Below, piece after piece: positions 19,028-27,221 of a stretch of DNA of 64,000 nucleotides (position 1 is its first letter; each line of letters opens with the position of its first letter). Source of the DNA: an uncultured Bacteroidales bacterium. Its GTDB lineage: Bacteria; Bacteroidota; Bacteroidia; Bacteroidales; Bacteroidaceae. The DNA is taken from positions 1-64,000 of the forward strand of contig CACZBX010000006.1 in assembly GCA_902779535.1 (NCBI GenBank), in the 5' to 3' direction. A program made the position numbers and the translations under genes. The notes beneath the pieces were generated by a model. The model worked only from the letters and a program-made list of their open reading frames with translations, was not told the DNA's origin and made no database searches.

Positions 19028-20566
19028 ATGGCTAAAAAAGCACTCTTAATGATCCTTGACGGTTGGGGCATTGGCGACCGTGGCAAGGATGACGTCATCT
19101 ATTGTACACCGACTCCGTATTGGGATAGCCTCTTGGCACAGTACCCGAACTCACAACTGTTGGCATCGGGCGAGAACGTTGGTTTGCCCGACGGTCAGAT
19201 GGGTAACTCTGAAGTTGGCCACCTGAATATCGGTGCCGGACGAATCGTATATCAAGACCTGGTGAAGATCAATCGTGCATGTGCCGACAACAGCATCATG
19301 CAGAACCCTGAGATTATCTCTGCTTATTCATATGCCAAGGAGAAAGGCTGCGGCCTTCACATCATGGGCCTCACCTCGACCGGTGGCGTGCACTCTTCAC
19401 TTGACCACCTCTTCAAACTGGTCAACATCGCCAAGGAATATGGTGTAGCTGAGAGAACCTACGTACATTGTTTCATGGACGGTCGTGACACTGACCCAAA
19501 GAGTGGTGTCACTTACATCGAATCGCTGACAAAAGTCTGCGAGGACACGGGTGCCCACATCGCTTCCATCATCGGACGATTCTACGCCATGGACCGTGAC
19601 AAGCGGTGGAACCGCGTAAAGGTGGCTTACGACCAACTCATCGAAGGCAAGGGAAGACAGGAGACCGACATGGTGGCTGCCGTTCGTGGCTGCTACGAAC
19701 GCGATACTGAAGAAAACAAGGATACCGACGAGTTCATGGAACCGCTGGTGAACGCGAACGTTGACGGACGCATCAAGGAAGGTGACGTCGTGATCTTCTT
19801 CAACTACCGTAACGACCGCGCCAAAGAGTTGACCATCGTCCTCACGCAGAAAGATATGCCGGAGGAAGGCATGCACACCATCCCGGGACTGCAGTACTAT
19901 TGCATGACTCCGTACGATGCTTCCTTCGAAGGTGTTCATATCCTCTTCCCGAAAGAGAATGTTGAGGACACGCTGGCCGAATATCTCTCCAGCAACGACA
20001 AAAAACAGTTGCACATCGCCGAGACCGAGAAGTACGCCCACGTTACGTTCTTCTTCAACGGTGGTCGTGAAGCTCCGTTCAACGGTGAGGACCGCATCCT
20101 GGTTCCGTCGCCAAAGGTAGCGACTTACGACCTGAAGCCGGAGATGAGTGCATACGAGGTGAAGGACAAGCTGGTAGCTGCCATCGATTCGAAAAAGTAC
20201 GATTTCATCGTCGTAAATTATGCAAACGGTGACATGGTAGGACATACCGGAGTCTACGAGGCTATCGAGAAGGCATGCATCGCCATCGACGCCTGCGTCA
20301 AGGATACAGTTGAGGCTGCCAAGGCCAACGACTATGAGGTGATCATCATCGCCGACCACGGAAATGCCGACCACGCCCTCAACGAGGACGGTACACCGAA
20401 CACGGCTCACTCGCTGAACCCGGTACCTTTCGTTTACGTCACCAACAACAAAGATGCGAAGGTGAAGAACGGCGTCCTCGCCGACGTTGCTCCGTCCATC
20501 CTTCACGTCATGGGACTTCCTCAGCCAAAAGACATGACGGGGAATGACCTGATCGCCGACAAGTAA
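19028..20566 (+). CDS. gpmI: 2,3-bisphosphoglycerate-independent phosphoglycerate mutase
   Basis: 512 residues, the usual size. It interconverts 3- and 2-phosphoglycerate in glycolysis using two Mn2+ ions and a phosphoserine. The phosphorylated serine is in [17 protein letters not shown] (about residue 62). Metal-binding motifs include the N-terminal [21 protein letters not shown] and [10 protein letters not shown] with [11 protein letters not shown] near the C terminus. It is a single gene ended by a strong terminator. Confidence 0.97.
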   Translation: MAKKALLMILDGWGIGDRGKDDVIYCTPTPYWDSLLAQYPNSQLLASGENVGLPDGQMGNSEVGHLNIGAGRIVYQDLVKINRACADNSIMQNPEIISAYSYAKEKGCGLHIMGLTSTGGVHSSLDHLFKLVNIAKEYGVAERTYVHCFMDGRDTDPKSGVTYIESLTKVCEDTGAHIASIIGRFYAMDRDKRWNRVKVAYDQLIEGKGRQETDMVAAVRGCYERDTEENKDTDEFMEPLVNANVDGRIKEGDVVIFFNYRNDRAKELTIVLTQKDMPEEGMHTIPGLQYYCMTPYDASFEGVHILFPKENVEDTLAEYLSSNDKKQLHIAETEKYAHVTFFFNGGREAPFNGEDRILVPSPKVATYDLKPEMSAYEVKDKLVAAIDSKKYDFIVVNYANGDMVGHTGVYEAIEKACIAIDACVKDTVEAAKANDYEVIIIADHGNADHALNEDGTPNTAHSLNPVPFVYVTNNKDAKVKNGVLADVAPSILHVMGLPQPKDMTGNDLIADK

Positions 20567-20587
20567 TCAATCATCACATTTTAATCC

Positions 20588-20635
20588 AATCCGGATAAGG
20601 CAACATTCGGTTTTGCTTTGTCCGGATTTTTTTGA
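20588..20635 (+). terminator. Terminator after gpmI
   Basis: A 16-bp stem AATCCGGATAAGGCAA (20588-20603) with TTGCTTTGTCCGGATT (20613-20628), two G-U type mismatches, then TTTTTG. It ends just before the DUF3109 gene. Confidence 0.85.
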
Positions 20636-20641
20636 GCCAAC

Positions 20642-21238
20642 ATGGGTGCAAACATGGTAGAAGTGGGCGACGTGGTCGTCTCACTCGACATTTTCAAAGA
20701 GAAATTCCTGTGCGACTTACAAGCGTGCCAAGGGGCTTGCTGCATCGAGGGTGATGCAGGGGCACCGGTAGAACTGGAGGAGATTGCCGCCATCGAGGAG
20801 GCACTCCCCGTCATCTGGAACGATCTGTCGCTGAAGGCACGCGGAGTGATCAACAAGCAAGGCGTAGCTTACGTCGATAAAGAGGGCGATCTCGTCACAT
20901 CGATTGTCAATGGCAAGGACTGCGCCTTTACGTGTTACGATGAACACGGCTGCTGCTTCTGCGCCCTTGAGCGAGCCTATCGCCAGGGGAAGATCAAGTT
21001 CTGCAAGCCCATCTCCTGCTTCCTCTATCCCATCCGCGTGAAGAAACGCGGCGCATTCAGCGCCCTCAACTACAACCGCTGGGATGTGTGCAAGGCCGCT
21101 GTCATGCTGGGGCAGAAAGAAGACCTCCCCGTTTACAAGTTCCTGAAAGAACCCCTTGTCCAGAAGTTCGGAGAAGCATGGTATCAGGAACTGGAGCTCG
21201 TGGCCCGTGAGCTGAAAAAAGCCGGATACTTAGACTGA
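20642..21238 (+). CDS. DUF3109 family cysteine-rich protein
   Basis: 198 residues (194 if the ATG at 20654, MVEVGD, is used). It matches the DUF3109 family by its cysteine layout: CDLQACQGACC near the N terminus, CAFTCYDEHGCCFCALE in the middle and FCKPISCFLYP after it. Such spacing suggests a bound zinc or iron-sulfur centre, which is an inference; the family has no settled function. It starts right behind the gpmI terminator, so it probably has its own weak promoter or uses read-through. The palindrome array starts 22 bp after its stop. Confidence 0.8.
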   Translation: MGANMVEVGDVVVSLDIFKEKFLCDLQACQGACCIEGDAGAPVELEEIAAIEEALPVIWNDLSLKARGVINKQGVAYVDKEGDLVTSIVNGKDCAFTCYDEHGCCFCALERAYRQGKIKFCKPISCFLYPIRVKKRGAFSALNYNRWDVCKAAVMLGQKEDLPVYKFLKEPLVQKFGEAWYQELELVARELKKAGYLD

Positions 21239-21259
21239 TATTAACCGAAAGTTCTTCAG

Positions 21260-21490
21260 TTGGTACGTACCGATGACAAAATTGGTACGTACCAATTTTT
21301 ATTTGGTAGTTACCAATGAATCGATTGGTACTTACCAATTGGTAAATTGGTGATCATCGATTGCTAAATTGGTGATCATCGTTTGAACAGTTGGTGATCA
21401 CCAAATAAAAATCGGTGATCACCAATTCCATAACTGGTGGCCACCAATCAATTAACTGGCGGCGGCCAAATTTAAATTGGTGGCGGCCAA
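21260..21490. repeat. Phased array of eleven 14-bp palindromes, period 21-22 bp
   Basis: Unit starts are 21260, 21282, 21303, 21325, 21347, 21369, 21391, 21412, 21434, 21456 and 21477. In order they read TTGGTACGTACCGA, TTGGTACGTACCAA, TTGGTAGTTACCAA, TTGGTACTTACCAA, TTGGTGATCATCGA, TTGGTGATCATCGT, TTGGTGATCACCAA, TCGGTGATCACCAA, CTGGTGGCCACCAA, CTGGCGGCGGCCAA and TTGGTGGCGGCCAA. Spacers are 7-8 bp and mostly AT-rich. Outer TTGG/CCAA arms are kept while the core drifts. It sits between the DUF3109 gene and the PagL-like gene, directly before hairpin element C. Confidence 0.9.
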
Positions 21491-21503
21491 ATTATTCTTT
21501 GTC

Positions 21504-21603
21504 CTCGGGGATTTGTAATCCCCGAGTCAATATTTGCGGATATGCTATCCGCACGGATCAAAGACCCGCAATTAATCACCCTGTGGATTGCAAATCCACA
21601 GGG
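21504..21603. repeat. Four-hairpin intergenic element, copy C
   Basis: Hairpin 1 is CTCGGGGATT, TGT, AATCCCCGAG (21504-21526). Hairpin 2 is TGCGGATA, TGC, TATCCGCA (21535-21553). A degenerate hairpin 3, CGGATC...GACCCG, is centred near 21561. Hairpin 4 is CCCTGTGGATT, GCA, AATCCACAGGG (21579-21603). Centre spacings are 29, 17 and 30 bp. With the preceding palindrome array it fills the 489-bp gap before the PagL-like gene. Confidence 0.82.
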
Positions 21604-21701
21604 ACAAGTAAATCCCCAACAACACATCCAGCAGAAGAGAACGATTCCACGAAAGGAAATAAAATAATGAGCATTTTCAGTCGAAATCTCGAAAGAAATC
21701 A

Positions 21702-21709
21702 TATATTTG
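21702..21709 (+). promoter_or_regulatory. -7 box of the PagL-like gene
   Basis: TATATTTG lies 18 bp before the ATG and matches TAnnTTTG. A TTTC at 21675-21678 is a poor -33 candidate because the gap is 23 bp. Confidence 0.5.
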
Positions 21710-21727
21710 CATTTACATTAACAAATC

Positions 21728-22954
21728 ATGATGGGAATCAGATGGATGAGACGTTTTGGAATGCTCATTGGTATCTTCTTGATGCCAATGTCTTTTCTTT
21801 TTGCCGTTCCAGCCGACAGTCTGAGCCGGATAAAGTTCTTCTCGTTCGAGGAGCAACCCGGATTCGTCTTCAAGTCCAATAAATTCTACAAGAGGGATAA
21901 CCTCGCCATGAAGAATGCCGGCTTTGCCAATGCCGTCCACCTTAAGTATGGATTCCAGTTTGCACCGCACACTAGCATGGCGAAGATCTTTCCGGGCTCA
22001 TACCAAGGCATCGGCCTCGGCTACCACACCTTCGGGTTCAAGGAAGAATTGGGCAATCCATCGAGCATCTATATCTTCCACGGCGCCAGGATCGGTACCG
22101 TCAGTCCCCTGGTCACGTTCAATTACGAGTGGAACTTCGGCCTTTCCTTCGGGTGGCATCCATACGATGCGCGGACAAATATCTACAACACCGTCATCGG
22201 ATCGAAGGTGAATGCTTACATGAACATCGGTGCCTATCTGGCATGGACGCTCTCACGGCACATCGACCTGAACACGGGCTTTGCGCTGACACATTTCTCG
22301 AACGGCAACACCAAGTTTCCCAATGCCGGGGTGAACACGGGAGCCCTGAAGGTGGGAGTCTCCTACTTCTTCAACCGGAACCTGGGCATGAAGAGCCAGG
22401 CAGCAATCGACATTCCCGACTTCCCCCGCCACTTCAGTTACGACTTGTTCCTCTTTGGATCGTTTCGACGGAAAGGGATTTTCATTGGGAACGACCACGT
22501 CGCTGTGCCGAAAAAGTTCGCGGTGGCCGGCTTCAACTTCAGTCCGATGTACAACTGGAGCTACCGCTTCAAGACAGGCTTCTCGGTTGATGGCGTGTAC
22601 GATGCCAGCACGGACACCTATGCATTAGACTCGGCTGTTGGAGCGAAGAGCTCGGGATATTCCACCCAGTTCGGATATCCCCCGTTCAGCCATAAGATTG
22701 CATTAGGCCTGTCGGGCAGGATGGAGTACGTGATGCCGTATTTCAGCATCAACCTCGGTATCGGAGCCAACGTGCTTCACAAGGGAAAGGACCTGAAAGG
22801 GCTGTACCAGGTGCTGGCCTTGAAGGTGAACATGTCGCGGGACACGTACCTCAACGTGGGCTATAACCTTCAGAACTTCAAGGATCCGAACTATCTGATG
22901 TTAGGCATCGGGTATCGGTTTCACAATCTCTACCCAAAAATCAGGAAGGATTGA
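21728..22954 (+). CDS. PagL-like acyloxyacyl hydrolase / lipid A deacylase family outer-membrane protein
   Basis: 408 residues. A signal peptide spans about residues 8-27 (RFGMLIGIFLMPMSFLFA). The following region is rich in beta-barrel strands. The stretch ALTHFSNGNTKFPNAGVNTG contains the His-x-Ser-Asn arrangement expected of PagL-type lipid A 3-O-deacylases, with GYRF-type strands at the end. PagL itself is about 150-185 residues, so this protein has a large C-terminal extension of barrel-like sequence (about 200 residues). Lipid A remodelling is the family role; the substrate here is inferred only. It stands alone, downstream of the palindrome array. Confidence 0.7.
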   Translation: MMGIRWMRRFGMLIGIFLMPMSFLFAVPADSLSRIKFFSFEEQPGFVFKSNKFYKRDNLAMKNAGFANAVHLKYGFQFAPHTSMAKIFPGSYQGIGLGYHTFGFKEELGNPSSIYIFHGARIGTVSPLVTFNYEWNFGLSFGWHPYDARTNIYNTVIGSKVNAYMNIGAYLAWTLSRHIDLNTGFALTHFSNGNTKFPNAGVNTGALKVGVSYFFNRNLGMKSQAAIDIPDFPRHFSYDLFLFGSFRRKGIFIGNDHVAVPKKFAVAGFNFSPMYNWSYRFKTGFSVDGVYDASTDTYALDSAVGAKSSGYSTQFGYPPFSHKIALGLSGRMEYVMPYFSINLGIGANVLHKGKDLKGLYQVLALKVNMSRDTYLNVGYNLQNFKDPNYLMLGIGYRFHNLYPKIRKD

Positions 22955-22956
22955 TA

Positions 22957-22984
22957 AAAAAACGTAAATAATCCAACGTTTTTT
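22957..22984 (+). terminator. Weak terminator-like inverted repeat
   Basis: AAAAAACGT (22957-22965) and ACGTTTTTT (22976-22984) pair over 9 bp around a 10-nt loop, just after the PagL-like gene. The stem is AT-rich. Confidence 0.5.
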
Positions 22985-23035
22985 CAATTAAAAATGATAA
23001 TTTTAAGGCAACTTTCAAATTAAAAACAAAATACC

Positions 23036-24016
23036 ATGATTAGAAGAGATTTTTTGAAGACCGCTTCCGTGCTCACAGCCGGAGCACTGGTCGGTTGTAC
23101 ACCGAAGGAAAAGAAAGAAAGCGAGAACATTGTTGACGTTCACAAGACAATCGGTTTGCAGATTTATACCTTAGGCCCGGAACTCTACGCAGGCGACTTG
23201 TCCGCCAATCTGAAGCGTATCAAGGACATGGGTATCGACAACTTGGAGTTGGCCGGCTACAATCCTGCCGACAGCACCATTGGTGGTGTGGAGTTGATGG
23301 AGTTTAAGAAGAAAGTCGAGGATGCCGGACTGAAGATGATCAGTTCGCACGTGAACCCGCCGCAGCTGTTTGCCGGTGTTGCCGGTAAGGAGAACAAGGG
23401 TAAGGACGGAGCGTTCTCGGCAAGCATGAAGAACGATATCATCGAGTCGTGGAAGAAGATTGCCGACGACCATGTGAAGTTGGGCGTTCAATACCTGGTA
23501 GAGCCGATGATGCCAATCCTGCCGAATGAAGAGGCAGTGAAGAGCTTTTGCGAGATCATGAACCTCTCGGGTGAGACCGTGAAGAAGGCCGGATTGCAGT
23601 TCGGCTATCATAACCACAACATGGAGTTTGCAAAGGTTGTTCCTGGTGGTAAGAAGGCTGCTTTCGGTACCATCTTCGACCAGACCGAGGGAACTCAGAT
23701 CCTGGATATGATGTTGGCGAACACCGATCCTGCAAATGTCATCTTCGAGATGGACGTTTACTGGACCGTCATGGGACAGAACGACCCGGTTGAATACCTG
23801 AGAAAGTATGCCGACCGCATCAAGATGTTGCACATTAAGGACCGCATGGTCTTGGGTGCATCGGGCATGATGAACTTCGAGAACATCTTCAACCAGTTCT
23901 ATGCTAACGGATTGAAGTATTTCTGGGTTGAAATCGAGGATATCAACAGTGGTAAGCAGTTCGAACGCTTGGAGGCAAGTATCGACTACCTGAAGAAAGC
24001 TCCATTCGTAAAGTAA
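23036..24016 (+). CDS. Tat-exported sugar phosphate isomerase/epimerase-like TIM-barrel protein
   Basis: 326 residues. The N terminus MIRRDFLKTASVLTAGALVGC combines a twin-arginine motif (RRDFLK) with a lipobox-like cysteine, so export through Tat and perhaps lipidation are expected. The remainder is an AP-endonuclease-2-like TIM barrel: QIYTLGPEL, FGYHNHNMEF, FEMDVYWTVMG and MLHIKDR give the usual metal-binding Glu/Asp/His positions. Such exported proteins occur widely in Bacteroidetes and often act on sugars; no substrate can be named. A strong terminator follows. Confidence 0.8.
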   Translation: MIRRDFLKTASVLTAGALVGCTPKEKKESENIVDVHKTIGLQIYTLGPELYAGDLSANLKRIKDMGIDNLELAGYNPADSTIGGVELMEFKKKVEDAGLKMISSHVNPPQLFAGVAGKENKGKDGAFSASMKNDIIESWKKIADDHVKLGVQYLVEPMMPILPNEEAVKSFCEIMNLSGETVKKAGLQFGYHNHNMEFAKVVPGGKKAAFGTIFDQTEGTQILDMMLANTDPANVIFEMDVYWTVMGQNDPVEYLRKYADRIKMLHIKDRMVLGASGMMNFENIFNQFYANGLKYFWVEIEDINSGKQFERLEASIDYLKKAPFVK

Positions 24017-24041
24017 CAAATCGAAAACATCGATCAACATA

Positions 24042-24068
24042 GGAGTCTCCAAGGAGGCTCCTTTTTTA
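24042..24068 (+). terminator. Terminator after the TIM-barrel gene
   Basis: GGAGTCTCC (24042-24050) pairs with GGAGGCTCC (24053-24061), one G-U, and is followed by TTTTTTATT. Confidence 0.85.
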
Positions 24069-24130
24069 TTATCAGACTGGCCAAAAGAGGAACATTGGTG
24101 AAAGGCTAAACTGTCATGCCTCCTGTCCTT

Positions 24131-24184
24131 GTGGATCTCCAGATCCACAGGGGGATAACAGCGGGTCTGTGACCCGCAGCGGAT
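24131..24184. repeat. Partial hairpin element, copy D
   Basis: GTGGATC, TCCA, GATCCAC (24131-24148), then GCGGGTC, TGT, GACCCGC (24161-24177), centres 29.5 bp apart, then only a half-unit GCGGAT (24179-24184). It looks like the first half of the four-hairpin element cut off by the next module. Confidence 0.75.
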
Positions 24185-24189
24185 GTCTT

Positions 24190-24227
24190 GTTCATTTCTT
24201 TTTTGCATGACCAAAAAAGAAATGAAC
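24190..24227. repeat. Perfect 16-bp inverted repeat module
   Basis: GTTCATTTCTTTTTTG (24190-24205), loop CATGAC, CAAAAAAGAAATGAAC (24212-24227). A diverged copy lies at 42555-42592. Confidence 0.8.
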
Positions 24228-24242
24228 CAAAGAAAAAAGTCA

Positions 24243-24382
24243 CCGGCTGATCGCAAAAAAGCTAAAAATCAAAGCATGTTTTCCTAAACTCGCCAAACGC
24301 ACTCGCTTCGCTCGCTTGGACGAGGCTCGTTCTTCACGGAAAACATCTTCAATTTTCTTCACGCTTTTTTGCTAAAGGCCGG
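24243..24382. repeat. Long imperfect inverted repeat module
   Basis: Outer arms are CCGGC...GCAAAAAAGC (24243-24262) and GCTTTTTTGC...GCCGG (24363-24382). Perfect inner arms are ATGTTTTCC (24276-24284) and GGAAAACAT (24338-24346). The centre contains CACTCGCTTCGCTCGC, which can fold on itself. No convincing open frame exists in it. Confidence 0.65.
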
Positions 24383-24425
24383 AACATAATGAACGATAAC
24401 GGGAACCATGGGAAAAATTTATCTT

Positions 24426-24560
24426 CTGTAGGGGCTTAGCTTGTCTAAGCCCGGAATGAAATGTGAGTAGGCGACACAAGTAATGCAAACAACCACGGGC
24501 CGACACGAGGTCGTCCCCTACAGGGAATGAATTCTCTTGTCCCTGTGGATCCGGGCCCCC
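24426..24560. repeat. Nested palindromes and hairpin-element fragment E
   Basis: CTGTAGGGG (24426-24434) and CCCCTACAG (24515-24523) form outer arms. Inside, GGGCTTAG, CTTGT, CTAAGCCC (24432-24452) is a perfect hairpin related to GCCTAG...CTAGGC at 42531. A degenerate CCCTGTGGATCC...CCCCACG fragment follows near 24540-24560. The 695-bp gap 24017-24711 consists almost wholly of these modules plus the copA promoter. Confidence 0.6.
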
Positions 24561-24664
24561 ACGACAACATCGTATTCCACAAGAACAAGCAAATGAAAAC
24601 ATTGCATTCCCGGGACTTTTGTCAATCGACGGCCCACATTATAAAAGGAAATGCACTTTTCGTT

Positions 24665-24693
24665 TTTGTTCCGCCCGATTTTCTTTATCTTTG
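24665..24693 (+). promoter_or_regulatory. Promoter of the copper ATPase gene
   Basis: TATCTTTG at 24686-24693 is a good -7 box. TTTG at 24665-24668 is 17 bp upstream, a little short for a -33 element. The start codon is at 24712. Confidence 0.55.
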
Positions 24694-24711
24694 TTCAACA
24701 AATCAATCATC

Positions 24712-27192
24712 ATGAGTGAAAATAAGATTATAAAGGAATCCTTCCCTATCCTTGGCATGAGCTGTGCCTCGTGTGCTGCCCGTGTCGACAAGACATTGAA
24801 CAAGCAGAAAGGCGTGTGCAATGCCGCCGTGAACTACGCTGCCGCCACGGCGACAGTAGAGTATGATGTGGAGATGACCTCGCCCGAGGTACTCCAAAAG
24901 GCTGTTCAGGATGCAGGATACGACCTATATATCGAGAAAGATGATGAGTTGAACGACTTGGACAAGCAGCGAGAAGCGGCCTACCAATCCTTGAAGCGAA
25001 GAACGATCTGTGCCTTCGTGCTCTCCATTGCCATCATGGTCATCAGCATGTTCCTGAAAGATTGGGAATATGCCCGTATCATCATGGGACTGTTGGCGAC
25101 GCCCGTGGTCTTCGGCATGGGAAGCCTGTTCTTCGTCAACGCTTGGAAGCAACTCAAACATGGGTCTTCCAACATGGATACGCTGGTAGCCAGCAGCACC
25201 GGCATCGCTTACCTATTTAGTCTGTTCAACCTCCTCTTCCCAAGCGTCTGGACTTCGCGAGGCATCGAGCCGCACGTCTACTTCGAGTCCTCGGCCATGA
25301 TCATCGCATTCATCCTCTTGGGACGACTCCTGGAGGCGAAAGCAAAGGGGAATACAGCGACAGCGATCAAAAAACTGATGGGCTTGCAGCCGAAGACGGT
25401 GACAATCATCAAGGATGATGAAGAACGGATCATCCCCATCCAGCAGATCCAGCCGGAGGATATCGTATTGGTCAAGCCCGGCGAACGGATTGCCGTCGAT
25501 GGATTGGTCGTTTCTGGCTCCTCGTATGTTGACGAGAGCATGCTGAGTGGCGAGCCGATGGCCGTACGCAAGACGGACGGCAACAAGGTCTTTGCAGGAA
25601 CGCTCAACCAGAAAGGCAGTTTCCGCTTTAAGGCCGAGAAGGTGGGCTCGGACACCTTACTGGCAAAGATCATCCGCATGGTACAGGACGCACAAGGCAG
25701 CAAGGCGCCCGTACAACAACTGGTGGACAAGGTGGCCTCAATCTTCGTACCTACCATCATCTGCATCGCCATCATCGCCTGCCTGTGCTGGCTGCTACTC
25801 GACTCCCATAACGGTATCTCGCATGGCATCCTCGCACTCGTCACCGTACTAATTATTGCATGCCCATGCGCCTTGGGCTTAGCCACACCGACCGCCATCA
25901 TGGTGGGCATCGGGAAAGGTGCCGAGCACGGAATCTTGATCAAAGATGCCGAGAGCCTGGAGATAGCCAAGCAGATCGATACAGTCGTCCTCGACAAGAC
26001 CGGCACCATTACCGAAGGGAAACCTCAGGTTACATCGATAAAAACCATCCTCACCGACCCGAAGAGAGCCGAACAACTGCTCGGCAAGATGGAAAGTCTG
26101 TCTGAACATCCGCTGGCCGACGCCATCGTATCATATATCCAACAGGAACGACAACTGAACACACAGGATATCGTCATCGAAGACTTCGAAAACATTCCGG
26201 GGAAAGGCATTCAAGGTCGTGAAGGCCAAGAACGCATACTGATCGGGAACCGCAAACTCATGGATGAAAGAGACGTGCTGATTCCTTCCACGCTGGAGGA
26301 AGCAGCCAACCAAATGATGCAGCGGGCAGAGACGGTGATCTGGTTTGCACAAGGCAAGGAAGCAAAGATGGTCCTCGGCATTAGCGACCGCATCAAGGAA
26401 AGTTCAGTGAAAGCCATCCGATTGTTGCAGGACAATCACATCCGTGTCGTCATGCTGACGGGCGACAACGAGCATACGGCCCAAGCCATTGCATGGCAGG
26501 CCGGCATCAGGTCCTACCAAGCAAACACCCTACCCGAAGATAAGGTACGGTTCATCCAGAACGAACAGGCTGCCGGGCATAAGATCGCCATGGTGGGCGA
26601 CGGTATCAACGATAGTGCAGCGCTGGCACAGGCCGACCTCAGCATCGCGATGGGCGACGGCAGCGACATTGCCATGGATGTGGCGAAAATGACCATCATC
26701 TCATCCGACCTAACTAAGATCCCGGAGGCGTTCAAGTTGTCACGACTGACGACAAAAACGATCCGACAGAACTTGTTCTGGGCTTTCTTCTACAACGTGA
26801 TTGCCGTACCTATTGCCGCAGGCATCCTCTACCCCATCAACGGATTCCTCCTGAACCCGATGATCGGAGGCATGGCGATGGCGTTCAGCAGTGTCAGCGT
26901 GGTTGGCAACAGCTTGCTGCTGAAGAGGAAGAAAATCGGAGAAGAAACGGAGATACATCAAAAACCAATAAACAATACAGTTATGAAAAAGGAATTTAAA
27001 GTAGAAGGTATGATGTGCATGCACTGTCGGATGCACGTCGAGAAAGCATTGAACAGCATTGAAGGAGTAAAAGCTACGGTCACACTGGATCCTCCGGTAG
27101 CAACCGTCGAGTTTGAAGGCGAAGCGAAGTCATTGGATGAACTGCAGAAGGTGGTTACCGAGGAAGCCGGCGACTACAAGTTGTCGGAATAA
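24712..27192 (+). CDS. copA: Copper-translocating P-type ATPase with fused C-terminal CopZ-like domain
   Basis: 826 residues from the ATG at 24712 (MSENKIIKESF); the frame opens 31 codons earlier without support. An N-terminal HMA domain has GMSCASC (about 16-22). The CPC metal site is in IIACPCALGLATPT, the phosphorylation motif is DKTGTIT, the SEHPLA motif follows, and GDGINDSAAL closes the ATPase core. Residues from about 758 form a second HMA domain with GMMCMHC, beginning MKKEFKVEG like an independent copper chaperone. The joining DNA (26960-26985) looks like a former intergenic leader with its own ATG at 26983. It exports Cu(I) across the inner membrane; Cu specificity is inferred from the CPC and HMA motifs. 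Confidence 0.92.
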   Translation: MSENKIIKESFPILGMSCASCAARVDKTLNKQKGVCNAAVNYAAATATVEYDVEMTSPEVLQKAVQDAGYDLYIEKDDELNDLDKQREAAYQSLKRRTICAFVLSIAIMVISMFLKDWEYARIIMGLLATPVVFGMGSLFFVNAWKQLKHGSSNMDTLVASSTGIAYLFSLFNLLFPSVWTSRGIEPHVYFESSAMIIAFILLGRLLEAKAKGNTATAIKKLMGLQPKTVTIIKDDEERIIPIQQIQPEDIVLVKPGERIAVDGLVVSGSSYVDESMLSGEPMAVRKTDGNKVFAGTLNQKGSFRFKAEKVGSDTLLAKIIRMVQDAQGSKAPVQQLVDKVASIFVPTIICIAIIACLCWLLLDSHNGISHGILALVTVLIIACPCALGLATPTAIMVGIGKGAEHGILIKDAESLEIAKQIDTVVLDKTGTITEGKPQVTSIKTILTDPKRAEQLLGKMESLSEHPLADAIVSYIQQERQLNTQDIVIEDFENIPGKGIQGREGQERILIGNRKLMDERDVLIPSTLEEAANQMMQRAETVIWFAQGKEAKMVLGISDRIKESSVKAIRLLQDNHIRVVMLTGDNEHTAQAIAWQAGIRSYQANTLPEDKVRFIQNEQAAGHKIAMVGDGINDSAALAQADLSIAMGDGSDIAMDVAKMTIISSDLTKIPEAFKLSRLTTKTIRQNLFWAFFYNVIAVPIAAGILYPINGFLLNPMIGGMAMAFSSVSVVGNSLLLKRKKIGEETEIHQKPINNTVMKKEFKVEGMMCMHCRMHVEKALNSIEGVKATVTLDPPVATVEFEGEAKSLDELQKVVTEEAGDYKLSE

Positions 27193-27221
27193 CAATTCGA
27201 TCACACATTATTTATTATACC

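Noticed and set aside
19397-20506. A 369-residue open frame antisense to gpmI
   Set aside because: Complete overlap with a clear glycolytic gene; a codon-bias shadow with no family features.
21260-21490. CRISPR array
   Set aside because: The repeats are 14-bp palindromes with 7-8-bp spacers and the repeats themselves vary; CRISPR spacers would be about 30 bp with constant repeats, and no cas gene is near.
21415-21882. A 155-residue open frame over the palindrome array and the PagL-like start
   Set aside because: Its first part is translated palindromes and hairpins and its second part is a shadow of the PagL-like gene in another frame.
24243-24382. Insertion sequence with terminal inverted repeats
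   Set aside because: The arms are imperfect, the interior is only about 100 bp and has no transposase; a non-coding repeat module fits better.
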